From the NCBI GenBank assembly GCA_023432855.1, contig JAEZEZ010000127.1, forward strand, positions 1-13,081: DNA of 13,081 nt, given 5' to 3'. Position numbers and translations under genes: made by a program. The notes below the pieces were generated by a model. That model searched no databases. It worked only from the letters and a program-made list of their open reading frames with translations, and was not told the origin of the DNA. Positions 1 through 7,193 of this stretch are shown one piece after another (positions within the stretch are counted from its first letter, which is position 1; each line of letters opens with the position of its first letter). Source of the DNA: Pseudomonadota bacterium. GTDB taxonomy: Bacteria; Pseudomonadota; Alphaproteobacteria; Caulobacterales; Caulobacteraceae.

Positions 1-1
1 A

Positions 2-1009
<1,008 letters not shown>

Positions 1010-1075
1010 CCCGAGGTTTTGGATTTCGACATCTCCGCTTGCGAACCCTGCGCGGGGCGTGCGCAGAGTGTCGCC

Positions 1076-1330
1076 ATGCCGCTGACCGTCGTCGCCGAAT
1101 ACTCCTCCATGCCCGAAGCCCAGATCGCGGCTTCGGTCCTCGAGTCCGCGGGGATCACCGCCGTGGTCATGGATGGGCCGAACATCGCCCTGAATCCGCT
1201 GGCGCAGTTGCGCGCGGGCTTTCGCGTCTCGGTGTCGGAGGATGACCTCTATACCGCCCGCCAGGTGCTGGCCGCGGCCATGGACGCTGGGGCCGAGGCC
1301 GAGACCAAGGACGAGGACCCGGCGCCCTAG
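1076..1330 (+). CDS. DUF2007 family small protein
   Basis: An 84-aa soluble protein resembling the DUF2007 'putative signal transducing protein' family. This family has a small alpha/beta fold similar to PII-type or ACT-like domains, and its biochemical role is unknown. Seen here: an N-terminal strand, a helix with the family-like pattern EAQIAASVLESAGI, then a strand, and a second half ending in an acidic tail (EAETKDEDPAP). The ATG at 1076 was chosen over an upstream in-frame TTG at 1019. The 19 extra residues from the TTG would be Cys-rich and unlike the family, although no strong Shine-Dalgarno precedes the ATG. It lies 66 bp after odhB on the same strand, so it may be co-transcribed. Its stop codon overlaps that of the convergent divL gene. 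Confidence 0.75.
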   Translation: MPLTVVAEYSSMPEAQIAASVLESAGITAVVMDGPNIALNPLAQLRAGFRVSVSEDDLYTARQVLAAAMDAGAEAETKDEDPAP

Positions 1331-3654
1331 CCGGCCGCCGCGCCCGGCTGCAGGTCGAGCTCCGGGTCGGCCGCGCCCGTCGAGGCCCGTTCCGGCAGGT
1401 GCAGGGTGAAGGTCGCGCCGGCGCCGGGCTCGCTCTGCAGCTCGACCCAGCCCCCGTGCAGTTCCGTCAGCGCCTTGACCAGCGCCAGCCCCAGGCCGGG
1501 CCCCCCACGGTCGCGGGCGACGAAGCGGTCGAAGACGTTGGCCTGCTGGTGGTAGGGGATGCCCCGCCCCTGGTCGGTGACGGCGATGCGCACCTCGCCC
1601 TGTCCACGAACCGCCGTGAGCCGCACCACGCCCCGCTCCGGCGTGGCCCGCAGGGCGTTCTCGGTCAGGTGGTCCAGCGCCTGGGCCAGACGGCGGGCGT
1701 CGGCGCGGATGACCCCCGCCTCCTCGGTGCAGGAGACTTCGATGCGCGCGGACTTGGCCGCAGCCTGGTCGGCGGCGCGCTCGGCGGCCGCTTCAAGCAC
1801 CTCGCAGATGTGCGCGTCGCCGAGGCTGAGCGCCATTTCCCCGGCGTCGATCTGCGCCATGTCCAGAACGTCGTCGATCGACCGGGCCAGCTGGGTCGCG
1901 GCCGAACGCACCGAGGAGACGTGCCCTCGGGCCCGGTCAGGCAAGTCCGGGGTCGACTGCAGCAGTTCCGCATAGCCGAGGATGGTCGTCAGCGGCGTGC
2001 GAAGTTCATAGGACACGTTGCCCACGAACTCCCGCTTGAGTTGCTCGGCTTCCGACAGAGCGGCCGAGCGCTGGGCCAGCGCCCGCTCCAGTTCACGACG
2101 GGCGGTGATGTCGCCGAAGCCGATGAGGGTGGCGCCGTCCGGAAGCGGCCGCGACTGCCACGAGAAGGTGCGTCCGTCGGAGGTCCTGGCCTCGCCGGAC
2201 ACCGGCACGCGGGATTGCGGATCCGGATCGGTCACCCGGCCCTGCAGTTCGGTCCAGAGCTGGCGATCGTGCAGCAGCGGCTGGCACAGCGCCGCCACCC
2301 CGGCGAAGTCGCCGGCGTCCTCGAGCTGCTGGCCCGTGGCGCCCCACAGGCGCTCGAACGCCTCGTTGTGCAGGCGGAGGCGTCCATCGGACGCGAACAC
2401 CGCCACCGCGTCGGTGAGCTTGTCCAGCGTGGTCTGCTGGACCTGGATGAGGGCGTTGTACTGGGCCCGCAGGCTGAGTTCGCCCGTGATGTCCGAGAAC
2501 AGCAGCAGCACCCCGCCCATCGGATGCGGCTGCCGGACCACGCGCAGGGTGCGGCCGTCCGGCAGGGTCCACAGGTCGTCGGGAGCCACCTCGGTCTGCC
2601 CGTAGAAGTCCAGCTCGCGCGCCTTCCACTTGGCGTACTCAGGCGCCTCCGGGAGGCGGCGGCGCTGGCGCAGGCGGTCCAGCCACTCCCCATGGGTCGG
2701 GCGTTCCGCCAGCCAGGCCGGATCCAGCCCCCACAGCTCCTCGAAGGCCGTGTTGTGATAGGCCAGCCGCTTCGATGGGCCGAAGATCGCCACCGCGTCG
2801 GCCAGGTGGTTGAGGGTCTCGTCGTGGGCCGAGACATGGCGCGACAGCGCCTCGCGCGTCTCCTCCGCCTCGGTCACGTCGATCGCGATGGCGGCGGCCT
2901 CGTCGCCGTCGCCCACCGGCTCGGCGGTGACGCGATAGGCTCGCCGCTTGCCCTTCACCGTGACCCAGCGGAAGGCCTCCTTGCGGGCGGCCTCGCCGAT
3001 CGCCTCCTGGGCCAGGGTTTCGGCCCCGCGGTCGAAGCACAGGCCGCGCTCGATGGCGTGCTCGACCGAACTGGCCTCGGCGGCGTCGAGCCAGGCCTTG
3101 TTGGCCCAGACGATCCGACCATCCCGCGCGGCGACCCACGCCGGCGCCGGCAACCGGTCGGCCATCTCGGCGAAGCGGCCGCCCGGGGCGGCTTCGGACG
3201 CCGGCATCAGCCGGATCCAGGCCATGGCGCCGGAAGACCGGCCCTCGACCGTCACCGGGCCTTCCTCGCCCTGGATGGTCAGCCTGAACGGCTCCCCCTT
3301 CTCGATGAGGCCCTTGAGCCGTACGGCGTGTTCAGGCGCGGCCTGGGCCAGGGCCTTGAGCAACAGCGCCGGATCGCCCGGGACGATCTTCAGGGCCCGG
3401 GCGCAGTCGGCCAGGGCCTCGTGGCCGGCCAGCAGCCGGACCTCGTCGCCTTCGATGGCGATCAGCGCGCCTTCAAAGGCGTCGGCGGCGGCTTCGGACT
3501 CCGCCAGCGAGCCTTCGGCGTCGGCCAGGCGCAGTTCAAGTTCGCGCAGCCGCGCCTGCGACCGGCTGCGAAAGCGCCAGGTCCATACCAGGGTGGACAG
3601 CGACAGCGCGATCGCGCCCGCCGAGGCGGCGAAAGCCAGGTCGGTCGGCGCCAT
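1327..3654 (-). CDS. divL: DivL-type PAS-domain histidine kinase-like protein (tyrosine at the phospho-acceptor site)
   Basis: Cell-fate signalling protein. In Caulobacter, DivL binds phosphorylated or unphosphorylated DivK and controls CckA activity, and so CtrA, at the new pole. The 775 residues show one membrane segment (about 6-26), a coiled-coil stretch (about 29-64), and PAS-like repeats (roughly 65-150, 165-265, 275-395, 405-520). A DHp helix follows, in which the usual His is Tyr549 (NVSYELRTPL), then an ATP-binding domain with N-box (DHLTENA, 661-667), G1 (DQGRGI, 694-699), F-box (708-711) and G2 (GGPGLGL, 717-723). Length and Tyr position match C. crescentus DivL (about 769 aa, Tyr550). 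The ATG at 3654 has GGAGG 11 bases upstream. The gene is divergent from the 195-aa gene, and its stop overlaps the DUF2007 stop. Regulation may involve a GAATC methylation site at 3675-3679. A paralogous PAS kinase is possible but unlikely given the Tyr. Confidence 0.93.
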   Translation of the reverse strand: MAPTDLAFAASAGAIALSLSTLVWTWRFRSRSQARLRELELRLADAEGSLAESEAAADAFEGALIAIEGDEVRLLAGHEALADCARALKIVPGDPALLLKALAQAAPEHAVRLKGLIEKGEPFRLTIQGEEGPVTVEGRSSGAMAWIRLMPASEAAPGGRFAEMADRLPAPAWVAARDGRIVWANKAWLDAAEASSVEHAIERGLCFDRGAETLAQEAIGEAARKEAFRWVTVKGKRRAYRVTAEPVGDGDEAAAIAIDVTEAEETREALSRHVSAHDETLNHLADAVAIFGPSKRLAYHNTAFEELWGLDPAWLAERPTHGEWLDRLRQRRRLPEAPEYAKWKARELDFYGQTEVAPDDLWTLPDGRTLRVVRQPHPMGGVLLLFSDITGELSLRAQYNALIQVQQTTLDKLTDAVAVFASDGRLRLHNEAFERLWGATGQQLEDAGDFAGVAALCQPLLHDRQLWTELQGRVTDPDPQSRVPVSGEARTSDGRTFSWQSRPLPDGATLIGFGDITARRELERALAQRSAALSEAEQLKREFVGNVSYELRTPLTTILGYAELLQSTPDLPDRARGHVSSVRSAATQLARSIDDVLDMAQIDAGEMALSLGDAHICEVLEAAAERAADQAAAKSARIEVSCTEEAGVIRADARRLAQALDHLTENALRATPERGVVRLTAVRGQGEVRIAVTDQGRGIPYHQQANVFDRFVARDRGGPGLGLALVKALTELHGGWVELQSEPGAGATFTLHLPERASTGAADPELDLQPGAAAG

Positions 3655-3674
3655 GCGCTTGCGGGCCTCCGTGC

Positions 3675-3679
3675 GAATC
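3675..3679. promoter_or_regulatory. GANTC (CcrM-type) site upstream of divL
   Basis: GAATC lies in the 80-bp gap between the divergent divL and 195-aa genes, about 20 bases before the divL ATG and next to its GGAGG. In Caulobacterales, CcrM methylates GANTC, and the methylation state of promoter sites can couple transcription to the cell cycle. A candidate divL -10 element (GCTATCCT read on the minus strand, about 3687-3694) lies just upstream, but I see no convincing -35. That this site is regulatory is inference. Confidence 0.35.
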
Positions 3680-3734
3680 AGAAGTCAGGATAGCCTGTGC
3701 GGTCCGCCTTGTCGGCGGCCCTCCCAATGCGGAT

Positions 3735-4322
3735 ATGTGGCCTATGAGCGCGGTGCTTTATCCGGTGGCGGCGAACGCCGAACAGGCCCTGAACGCGCCG
3801 GTCGGCAGGGCGGCGCGTGAACGCGAGGCCCAGCGCATGGCCGGCGAGGCCGTCGTCTTCGTCACCGAGCAGACCGGGCCTGCCTTCCCCACGATGGAGG
3901 CGGCGCTCGACGCCTGGCGCGGCAGACTGGAGGATTTCCGCCCCGGCCAGTCCGTGATGCTCGCCCCCGAGGACCGCTTCTGCGCCCTGCGCGAGGTCAT
4001 GGCCGAGGGGGCCGGACGACCGCCGCGGCCGCAGAAACCCGCCATGCGGGCCGGGCGCCGCTGGCCCACGCCGCGTGAAACGCCCCAGGTGGTCTGGCGC
4101 CTGTCGGTTTCCTACTGGCGCATCGGCAAGGCCGACCCGATTCCTCTGGATCAGGCCCGCAAGGCGCGCCGCGACGCCCGCGCCGCCGACCTGCCGCCCG
4201 ACCGGCTCCGCATGCTGACCAGCCATCCGCTGCGCCCGGTGAAGCCACAGCAGCCGCTGGATATCGGCCTGTTCGAGGCGCGACGGCCCGAGGACCCGAG
4301 CGTCATCATACCGGACGAATAG
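3735..4322 (+). CDS. Conserved-looking hypothetical protein, function not recognised
   Basis: I do not recognise this 195-aa protein. It has no signal peptide or membrane segment and looks cytosolic and basic in its middle. Seen: an N-terminal half with AREREAQRMAGEAVVF and a helix (EAALDAWRG), an APEDRFCALREVM segment, a Pro/Arg-rich hinge (about residues 94-115), a WRLSVSYWRIG strand pair, an Arg/Ala-rich helix (QARKARRDARAADLPP), and a C-terminus rich in Pro and acidic residues. Codon use and GC match the neighbours, so it is probably a real chromosomal gene. ATG 3735 is the longest start; ATG 3744 (MSAVLYP) is equally likely, since TATGTG at 3734-3739 sits about one -10 distance before it, which would give a leaderless mRNA. 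It precedes the metallopeptidase gene by 32 bp, in the same direction. Confidence 0.7.
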   Translation: MWPMSAVLYPVAANAEQALNAPVGRAAREREAQRMAGEAVVFVTEQTGPAFPTMEAALDAWRGRLEDFRPGQSVMLAPEDRFCALREVMAEGAGRPPRPQKPAMRAGRRWPTPRETPQVVWRLSVSYWRIGKADPIPLDQARKARRDARAADLPPDRLRMLTSHPLRPVKPQQPLDIGLFEARRPEDPSVIIPDE

Positions 4323-4343
4323 GCGCGCCCGGCTTTCGCGCCT
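4321..4343 (+). other. GC-rich inverted repeat between the 195-aa gene and the metallopeptidase gene
   Basis: A 7-bp perfect stem, AGGCGCG (4321-4327) and CGCGCCT (4337-4343), with a 9-base loop. It begins inside the stop codon of the upstream gene and ends at a possible -10 element (TATGTA, 4343-4348), whose predicted transcription start would fall on the A of the next ATG at 4355. No T-run follows, so an intrinsic terminator is not supported. It could be a weak hairpin at the 3' end of the upstream mRNA or an operator. Confidence 0.3.
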
Positions 4344-4354
4344 ATGTACCGGCC

Positions 4355-4762
4355 ATGACCCGTTACGCCGCTTTGGCCGCGCCCAGCCTCGACGACTTCA
4401 CCGCCCTGGCGGAGGCCGCTTTCCTCAAGCTCCCGGACGAGTTTCGCCGGGCCGTCGGCAATGTCACCTTCCGGGTGCTGGATTTCGCCGACGACCGGAC
4501 CCTGCAGGAGCTCGGCATAGAGGATCCGTTCGAGCTGTCCGGGCTCTATCACGGCGTGGACCTGACCCAGCGCTCCGTCATCGACCCCCTGCCCCTGAAC
4601 TCGGAGATATTCCTTTACCGTCGACCCATCCTCGATGAGTGGGCCGAGCGCGGCGACGTGGATCTCGAGACGCTGATCGAACACGTGCTGATCCACGAGA
4701 TCGGCCACCACCTCGGCCTCAGCGACGACGACATCCACGCCATCGAGGACGCGGCGGACTAG
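4355..4762 (+). CDS. Zincin-like metallopeptidase (PF06262-type)
   Basis: A small 135-aa protein whose C-terminal half carries the zinc-protease motif HEIGHHLGLSD. H114, E115 and H118 form HExxH, and D124 is a plausible third zinc ligand, as in the compact 'metallopeptidase family' proteins of PF06262. The first about 100 residues would form the rest of the minimal zincin fold (FRVLDFADD, LYHGVDL, IFLYRRPILDEWA). There is no signal peptide, so it probably acts in the cytoplasm; substrates of the family are not established. No Shine-Dalgarno is visible, and a TATGTA hexamer ends 6 bases before the ATG, suggesting leaderless translation. The stop codon overlaps that of the convergent sirtuin gene through a shared CTAG. 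Confidence 0.88.
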   Translation: MTRYAALAAPSLDDFTALAEAAFLKLPDEFRRAVGNVTFRVLDFADDRTLQELGIEDPFELSGLYHGVDLTQRSVIDPLPLNSEIFLYRRPILDEWAERGDVDLETLIEHVLIHEIGHHLGLSDDDIHAIEDAAD

Positions 4763-5460
4763 GACGCGGCCAGCACCCGATCCACCCATGCCGGCACCGT
4801 TTCGGTGGCGGGACCGTAGTGGGCCTCGTCGAAGATCCGCGCCGTATCAGACGGCTCGAGATTGATCTCAACGGTGTGGGCGCCGGCCCGGCGAGCCTCC
4901 GCCACGAATCCCGCCGCGGGATAGACCGTGCCGGAGGTCCCGATGGCGCAGAAAATGTCCGCTCCCGACAGTTCCTCGAAGATGCGGTCGAGGTGCTTGG
5001 GGACCTCGCCGAACCAGACCACATCGGGGCGCAGCGCGCCCGTCCGGCCACATCGACCACACAGTTGGTCAACCGTGAGATCTTCCTCCCAGGTCTCGAC
5101 ATGGGCGCAAGCATTGCAGCGGGCTTTCAGCGCCTCGCCGTGCATGTGGATGACGTCCTGGGCGCCGCCCAGTTCGTGCAGCCAGTCGACGTTCTGGGTG
5201 ACGAGGGTGAGCCGACCCCGCGGCGGCAAGTCCCTTTGAAGGCGGGCCAGCGCCTCGTGCGCGGCGTTGGGCCTGGCGTCGCGGTGAACCCGGCGACGCA
5301 TGTTGTAGAAGTCGTGCACCTTCTGCGGGTTGCGGGCGAACCCCTCGGGGGTGGCGACTTCGCCGAGGTCGTACTTCGACCAGATCCCGCCCGCGTCGCG
5401 GAAGGTGCCCAGCCCGCTTTCGGCCGAGACGCCGGCCCCGGTGAGCACGAACACGTTCAT
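4759..5460 (-). CDS. cobB: Sir2-family NAD-dependent protein deacylase (CobB, class III-like)
   Basis: NAD+-dependent lysine deacylase that removes acetyl or succinyl groups from proteins, producing nicotinamide and O-acyl-ADP-ribose. The 233 residues carry all sirtuin signatures: GAGVSAESGLGTFRD (8-22), TQNVDWLHE (88-96), catalytic His107 in HMHGE, a zinc site C115/C118 and C134/C137, and GTSGTVYPA (174-182). Tyr52 and Arg55 (Y-x-x-R in FYNMRR) match the pair that recognises acidic acyl groups in SIRT5 and E. coli CobB, so desuccinylase activity is plausible. Length is typical of bacterial cytosolic sirtuins. The ATG at 5460 has GAGGG five bases upstream. It is divergent from the lipocalin gene (84-bp gap, no clear operator seen) and convergent with the metallopeptidase gene. 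Confidence 0.93.
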   Translation of the reverse strand: MNVFVLTGAGVSAESGLGTFRDAGGIWSKYDLGEVATPEGFARNPQKVHDFYNMRRRVHRDARPNAAHEALARLQRDLPPRGRLTLVTQNVDWLHELGGAQDVIHMHGEALKARCNACAHVETWEEDLTVDQLCGRCGRTGALRPDVVWFGEVPKHLDRIFEELSGADIFCAIGTSGTVYPAAGFVAEARRAGAHTVEINLEPSDTARIFDEAHYGPATETVPAWVDRVLAAS

Positions 5461-5544
5461 CAGGCCCTCGAAAACTCGTCCGTTCAGGCGTAGAAACCAC
5501 GGTTACTCCGGCGAACCGCCGACAACATTCCATACGAGGCCGCG

Positions 5545-6063
5545 GTGGCCGTCAAAAATCTCCTTGCCGGCGCCTGCATCGCCCTTTCGATCGCGGGCGC
5601 GGTGCAGGCGAGCGCGCCGAAGCCGAAGAAGCCGATCCACATGGATCGCTTCATGGGACGCTGGTACGAGATCGCCCGCACACCCAACCCGCGTCAGAAG
5701 GGCTGCTTCGCCGCGTCCGCACACTGGGTCAGGGCCGCCGACGGCAGGATTTCGGTCAGCAACACCTGTCGCAAGGGATCCCCGTCCGGCCGCGAGGACG
5801 TGACACGCGCCACGGTCCACGCCGTCGACGGCAATCGCGCCTCGATCGAGATCGCGTTCTTCGGCGGGGTCATCAGGCAGGAGTACTGGATTCTGGACCG
5901 CGCCGACGATTACCAGTGGGCGATCATGGGCACGCCCGGCGGCAACTACGTCTGGGTGTTCTCCCGCAAGGCCAACCTGTCTCCGGCGGAACGAAACAGC
6001 CTGCTCGGCCGGGTGCGGGCGCTCGGGTACAATATCGGCAAGCTGGAGATGGTCGCGCGCTGA
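5545..6063 (+). CDS. Secreted lipocalin (Blc-like)
   Basis: Lipocalin of the bacterial Blc/apolipoprotein D group, beta-barrel proteins of the envelope that bind fatty acids or lysophospholipids. The 172 residues contain the N-terminal lipocalin motif GRWYEIAR (38-45), a Blc-like YWILDRADDYQWAIMGTP stretch (114-131) and the following YVWVFSR strand. Residues 1-23 form a Sec signal peptide with likely cleavage near VQA-SA. Cys11 lies too early and lacks a good lipobox, so unlike E. coli Blc this may be soluble in the periplasm. C54 and C75 could form a disulfide. The GTG start at 5545 is supported by GAGG (5536-5539) and by the fit of the signal peptide. It is followed by the SOS-type mmcB promoter. 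Confidence 0.88.
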   Translation: MAVKNLLAGACIALSIAGAVQASAPKPKKPIHMDRFMGRWYEIARTPNPRQKGCFAASAHWVRAADGRISVSNTCRKGSPSGREDVTRATVHAVDGNRASIEIAFFGGVIRQEYWILDRADDYQWAIMGTPGGNYVWVFSRKANLSPAERNSLLGRVRALGYNIGKLEMVAR

Positions 6064-6084
6064 GGGCGCGCCCTTCGGCCGCGC

Positions 6085-6111
6085 TTGACGAGTCGAACAC
6101 AAGGCGAACAG
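6085..6111 (+). promoter_or_regulatory. Candidate mmcB promoter
   Basis: TTGACG (6085-6090) fits a -35 element. GCGAACAG (6104-6111) loosely fits the Caulobacter housekeeping -10 (GCTANAWC), with a 13-base spacer in the usual 10-14 range. The predicted start lies only a few bases before the ATG at 6121, giving a near-leaderless mRNA, in agreement with the lack of a clear Shine-Dalgarno. A GAGTC methylation site (6090-6094) and the LexA box both lie inside the promoter. Confidence 0.5.
6095..6109 (+). promoter_or_regulatory. LexA box upstream of mmcB
   Basis: GAAC-ACAAGGC-GAAC is an exact match to the alphaproteobacterial LexA operator (GTTC-N7-GTTC, here read on the opposite strand). It overlaps the putative -10 region of mmcB, ending 11 bases before the ATG, so bound LexA should block transcription until DNA damage triggers its cleavage. 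SOS control of mmcB has been described in Caulobacter crescentus, which supports the call. Confidence 0.88.
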
Positions 6112-6120
6112 AGTGGCGGC

Positions 6121-6558
6121 ATGCCCGCCGCTGTCGTGCTCACCTTTTCGCGTCCCGAGACCACCCAGACCGTCACCCGCGGGGCGGCGCGGCTGTTCCA
6201 GGCCCTGGGTTACGCTCCCCTTCTGGAGGTGTGCCTGCCGAACGGACGCCGCGCCGACGTGATGGCCGTCGGCCCGCGGGGAGAGATCGCCATCGCCGAG
6301 GTCAAGTCCGGACTCGACGACTATCGCGTGGATCGCAAGTGGCCGGAATATCTCGACTACTGCGACGCCTTCTACTTTGCCGTCGCGCCGGAGTTTCCCC
6401 GCCAGGTTCTGGCCGAGGGGCCAGGCCTGATCGTGGCCGACGGGTTTGGCGGAGCCGTGCTGACAGAAGCGCCCCGTTCACCGCTTGCCGGAGCCCGACG
6501 CAAGGCGCTTACCCTTGCCTTCGCCCGCCTCGCCGCCAGCCGCGTCGCCGTCGGCTGA
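6121..6558 (+). CDS. mmcB: MmcB family DNA repair protein
   Basis: A 145-aa protein of the MmcB family (PF06319). In C. crescentus this is an SOS-induced factor needed for full resistance to mitomycin C, which makes DNA crosslinks. It has a PD-(D/E)XK nuclease-like core: Asp46 (RADVMAV), then Glu60 and Lys62 (AIAEVKSG), followed by the family-typical DRKWPEYLDYCDAFYFAV (71-88). Whether it cuts DNA has not, to my knowledge, been settled. The start at ATG 6121 was preferred to the upstream TTG at 6085 because the LexA box and promoter occupy the intervening bases. It is convergent with the lipoprotein gene (9-bp gap), which has its own LexA box. Confidence 0.92.
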   Translation: MPAAVVLTFSRPETTQTVTRGAARLFQALGYAPLLEVCLPNGRRADVMAVGPRGEIAIAEVKSGLDDYRVDRKWPEYLDYCDAFYFAVAPEFPRQVLAEGPGLIVADGFGGAVLTEAPRSPLAGARRKALTLAFARLAASRVAVG

Positions 6559-6567
6559 GCTCGCGCC

Positions 6568-7137
6568 CTATCCTGCGCGCCTCCGCTCGCCGCCTTCACC
6601 AGCCTCACGGGCGATCTGTCGTTCCCAGTAGGCCATGCCGTCATCCGGCTTGAACATCGTCCTCGGCGCGCCTTCCCGGGTGGCCACGGCGAAGACGTTG
6701 TCACTCGGGTCGTAGAGCAGGCGGTCGCCGTTGGCCCGGGTCAGGGTGAGCGTGCCGCGCGGCGGCTTGCGGATGAAATCGTGCGCCTTGGCGACGTAGG
6801 CGTCGACGGTGTCGGCGTCGAAGTCACGGCCGTTGCGGCGGAAGTGATAGTCGGCGTTCTCCACCGCCGAGTACCTCCGGTTAGAGGACCAGAGCGGCCG
6901 GCCACGGAAATCCGGCGCGTCATCGTTCGCCGCCCGGCGGCTTGCGCCGCGCTCGTCCTGACCCCGGTCCCGGGAAGACTCCGACCTTTCGGCCCGAGCA
7001 TAGTCCCGGCCGGAGGTCGGCGCCTCCGCGCTACGGTCTCGCGTCTCGACCGCCGACGGACCGTTGTCGCAACTCGCCACCAGCGCCAGGGCCACGGCGG
7101 CCGCGACGCCCAGCAACTTACCCTTCCACGTCTCCAT
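6568..7137 (-). CDS. SOS-regulated lipoprotein with C-terminal toxin-nuclease-like domain
   Basis: 189-aa exported lipoprotein. Residues 1-22 form a signal peptide ending in a lipobox (VAS-Cys23). Asp24 follows the Cys, which in E. coli retains lipoproteins at the inner membrane. Residues 24-78 are a polar, Arg/Glu/Asp/Ser-rich linker. Residues about 80-175 form a compact domain with DYHFRRNGRDF (His98), a helix, PPRGTLTLTRANGDRLLYD, NVFAVATREG and RTMFKPDDGMAYWERQ (Arg159, Lys163). This pattern resembles C-terminal nuclease domains of polymorphic toxins with the BECR (barnase/EndoU/colicin E5-D/RelE) fold. This is motif-based, and the target is unknown. The ATG at 7137 has GGAGGGAG directly upstream; alternatives are ATG 7149 and GTG 7152. 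No adjacent immunity gene is visible. Confidence 0.72.
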   Translation of the reverse strand: METWKGKLLGVAAAVALALVASCDNGPSAVETRDRSAEAPTSGRDYARAERSESSRDRGQDERGASRRAANDDAPDFRGRPLWSSNRRYSAVENADYHFRRNGRDFDADTVDAYVAKAHDFIRKPPRGTLTLTRANGDRLLYDPSDNVFAVATREGAPRTMFKPDDGMAYWERQIAREAGEGGERRRAG

Positions 7138-7164
7138 GGCTCCCTCCATCACACCCTTGCAGAA

Positions 7165-7193
7165 GCCTTAGCCGAACACCGATGTTCCTGCAA
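7165..7193 (-). promoter_or_regulatory. Candidate promoter of the SOS lipoprotein gene
   Basis: Read on the minus strand, TTGCAGG (7193-7187) resembles the Caulobacter -35 (TTGACGS) and GCTAAGGC (7172-7165) the -10 (GCTANAWC), with a 14-base spacer. It would start transcription near 7159, leaving a leader of about 20 bases that contains the GGAGGGAG ribosome site. The LexA box covers the -35. Confidence 0.5.

Noticed and set aside
1019..1075. Upstream TTG start that would extend the DUF2007 protein by 19 residues
   Set aside because: The added residues (with two Cys) do not look like the family N-terminus, and there is no good ribosome site before the TTG.
1399..3693. A 764-codon open frame on the + strand covering divL
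   Set aside because: It is the opposite strand of divL; long antisense frames are expected in GC-rich coding DNA. The translation is Gly/Arg/Leu/Gln-rich without recognisable domains, whereas divL has clear motifs.
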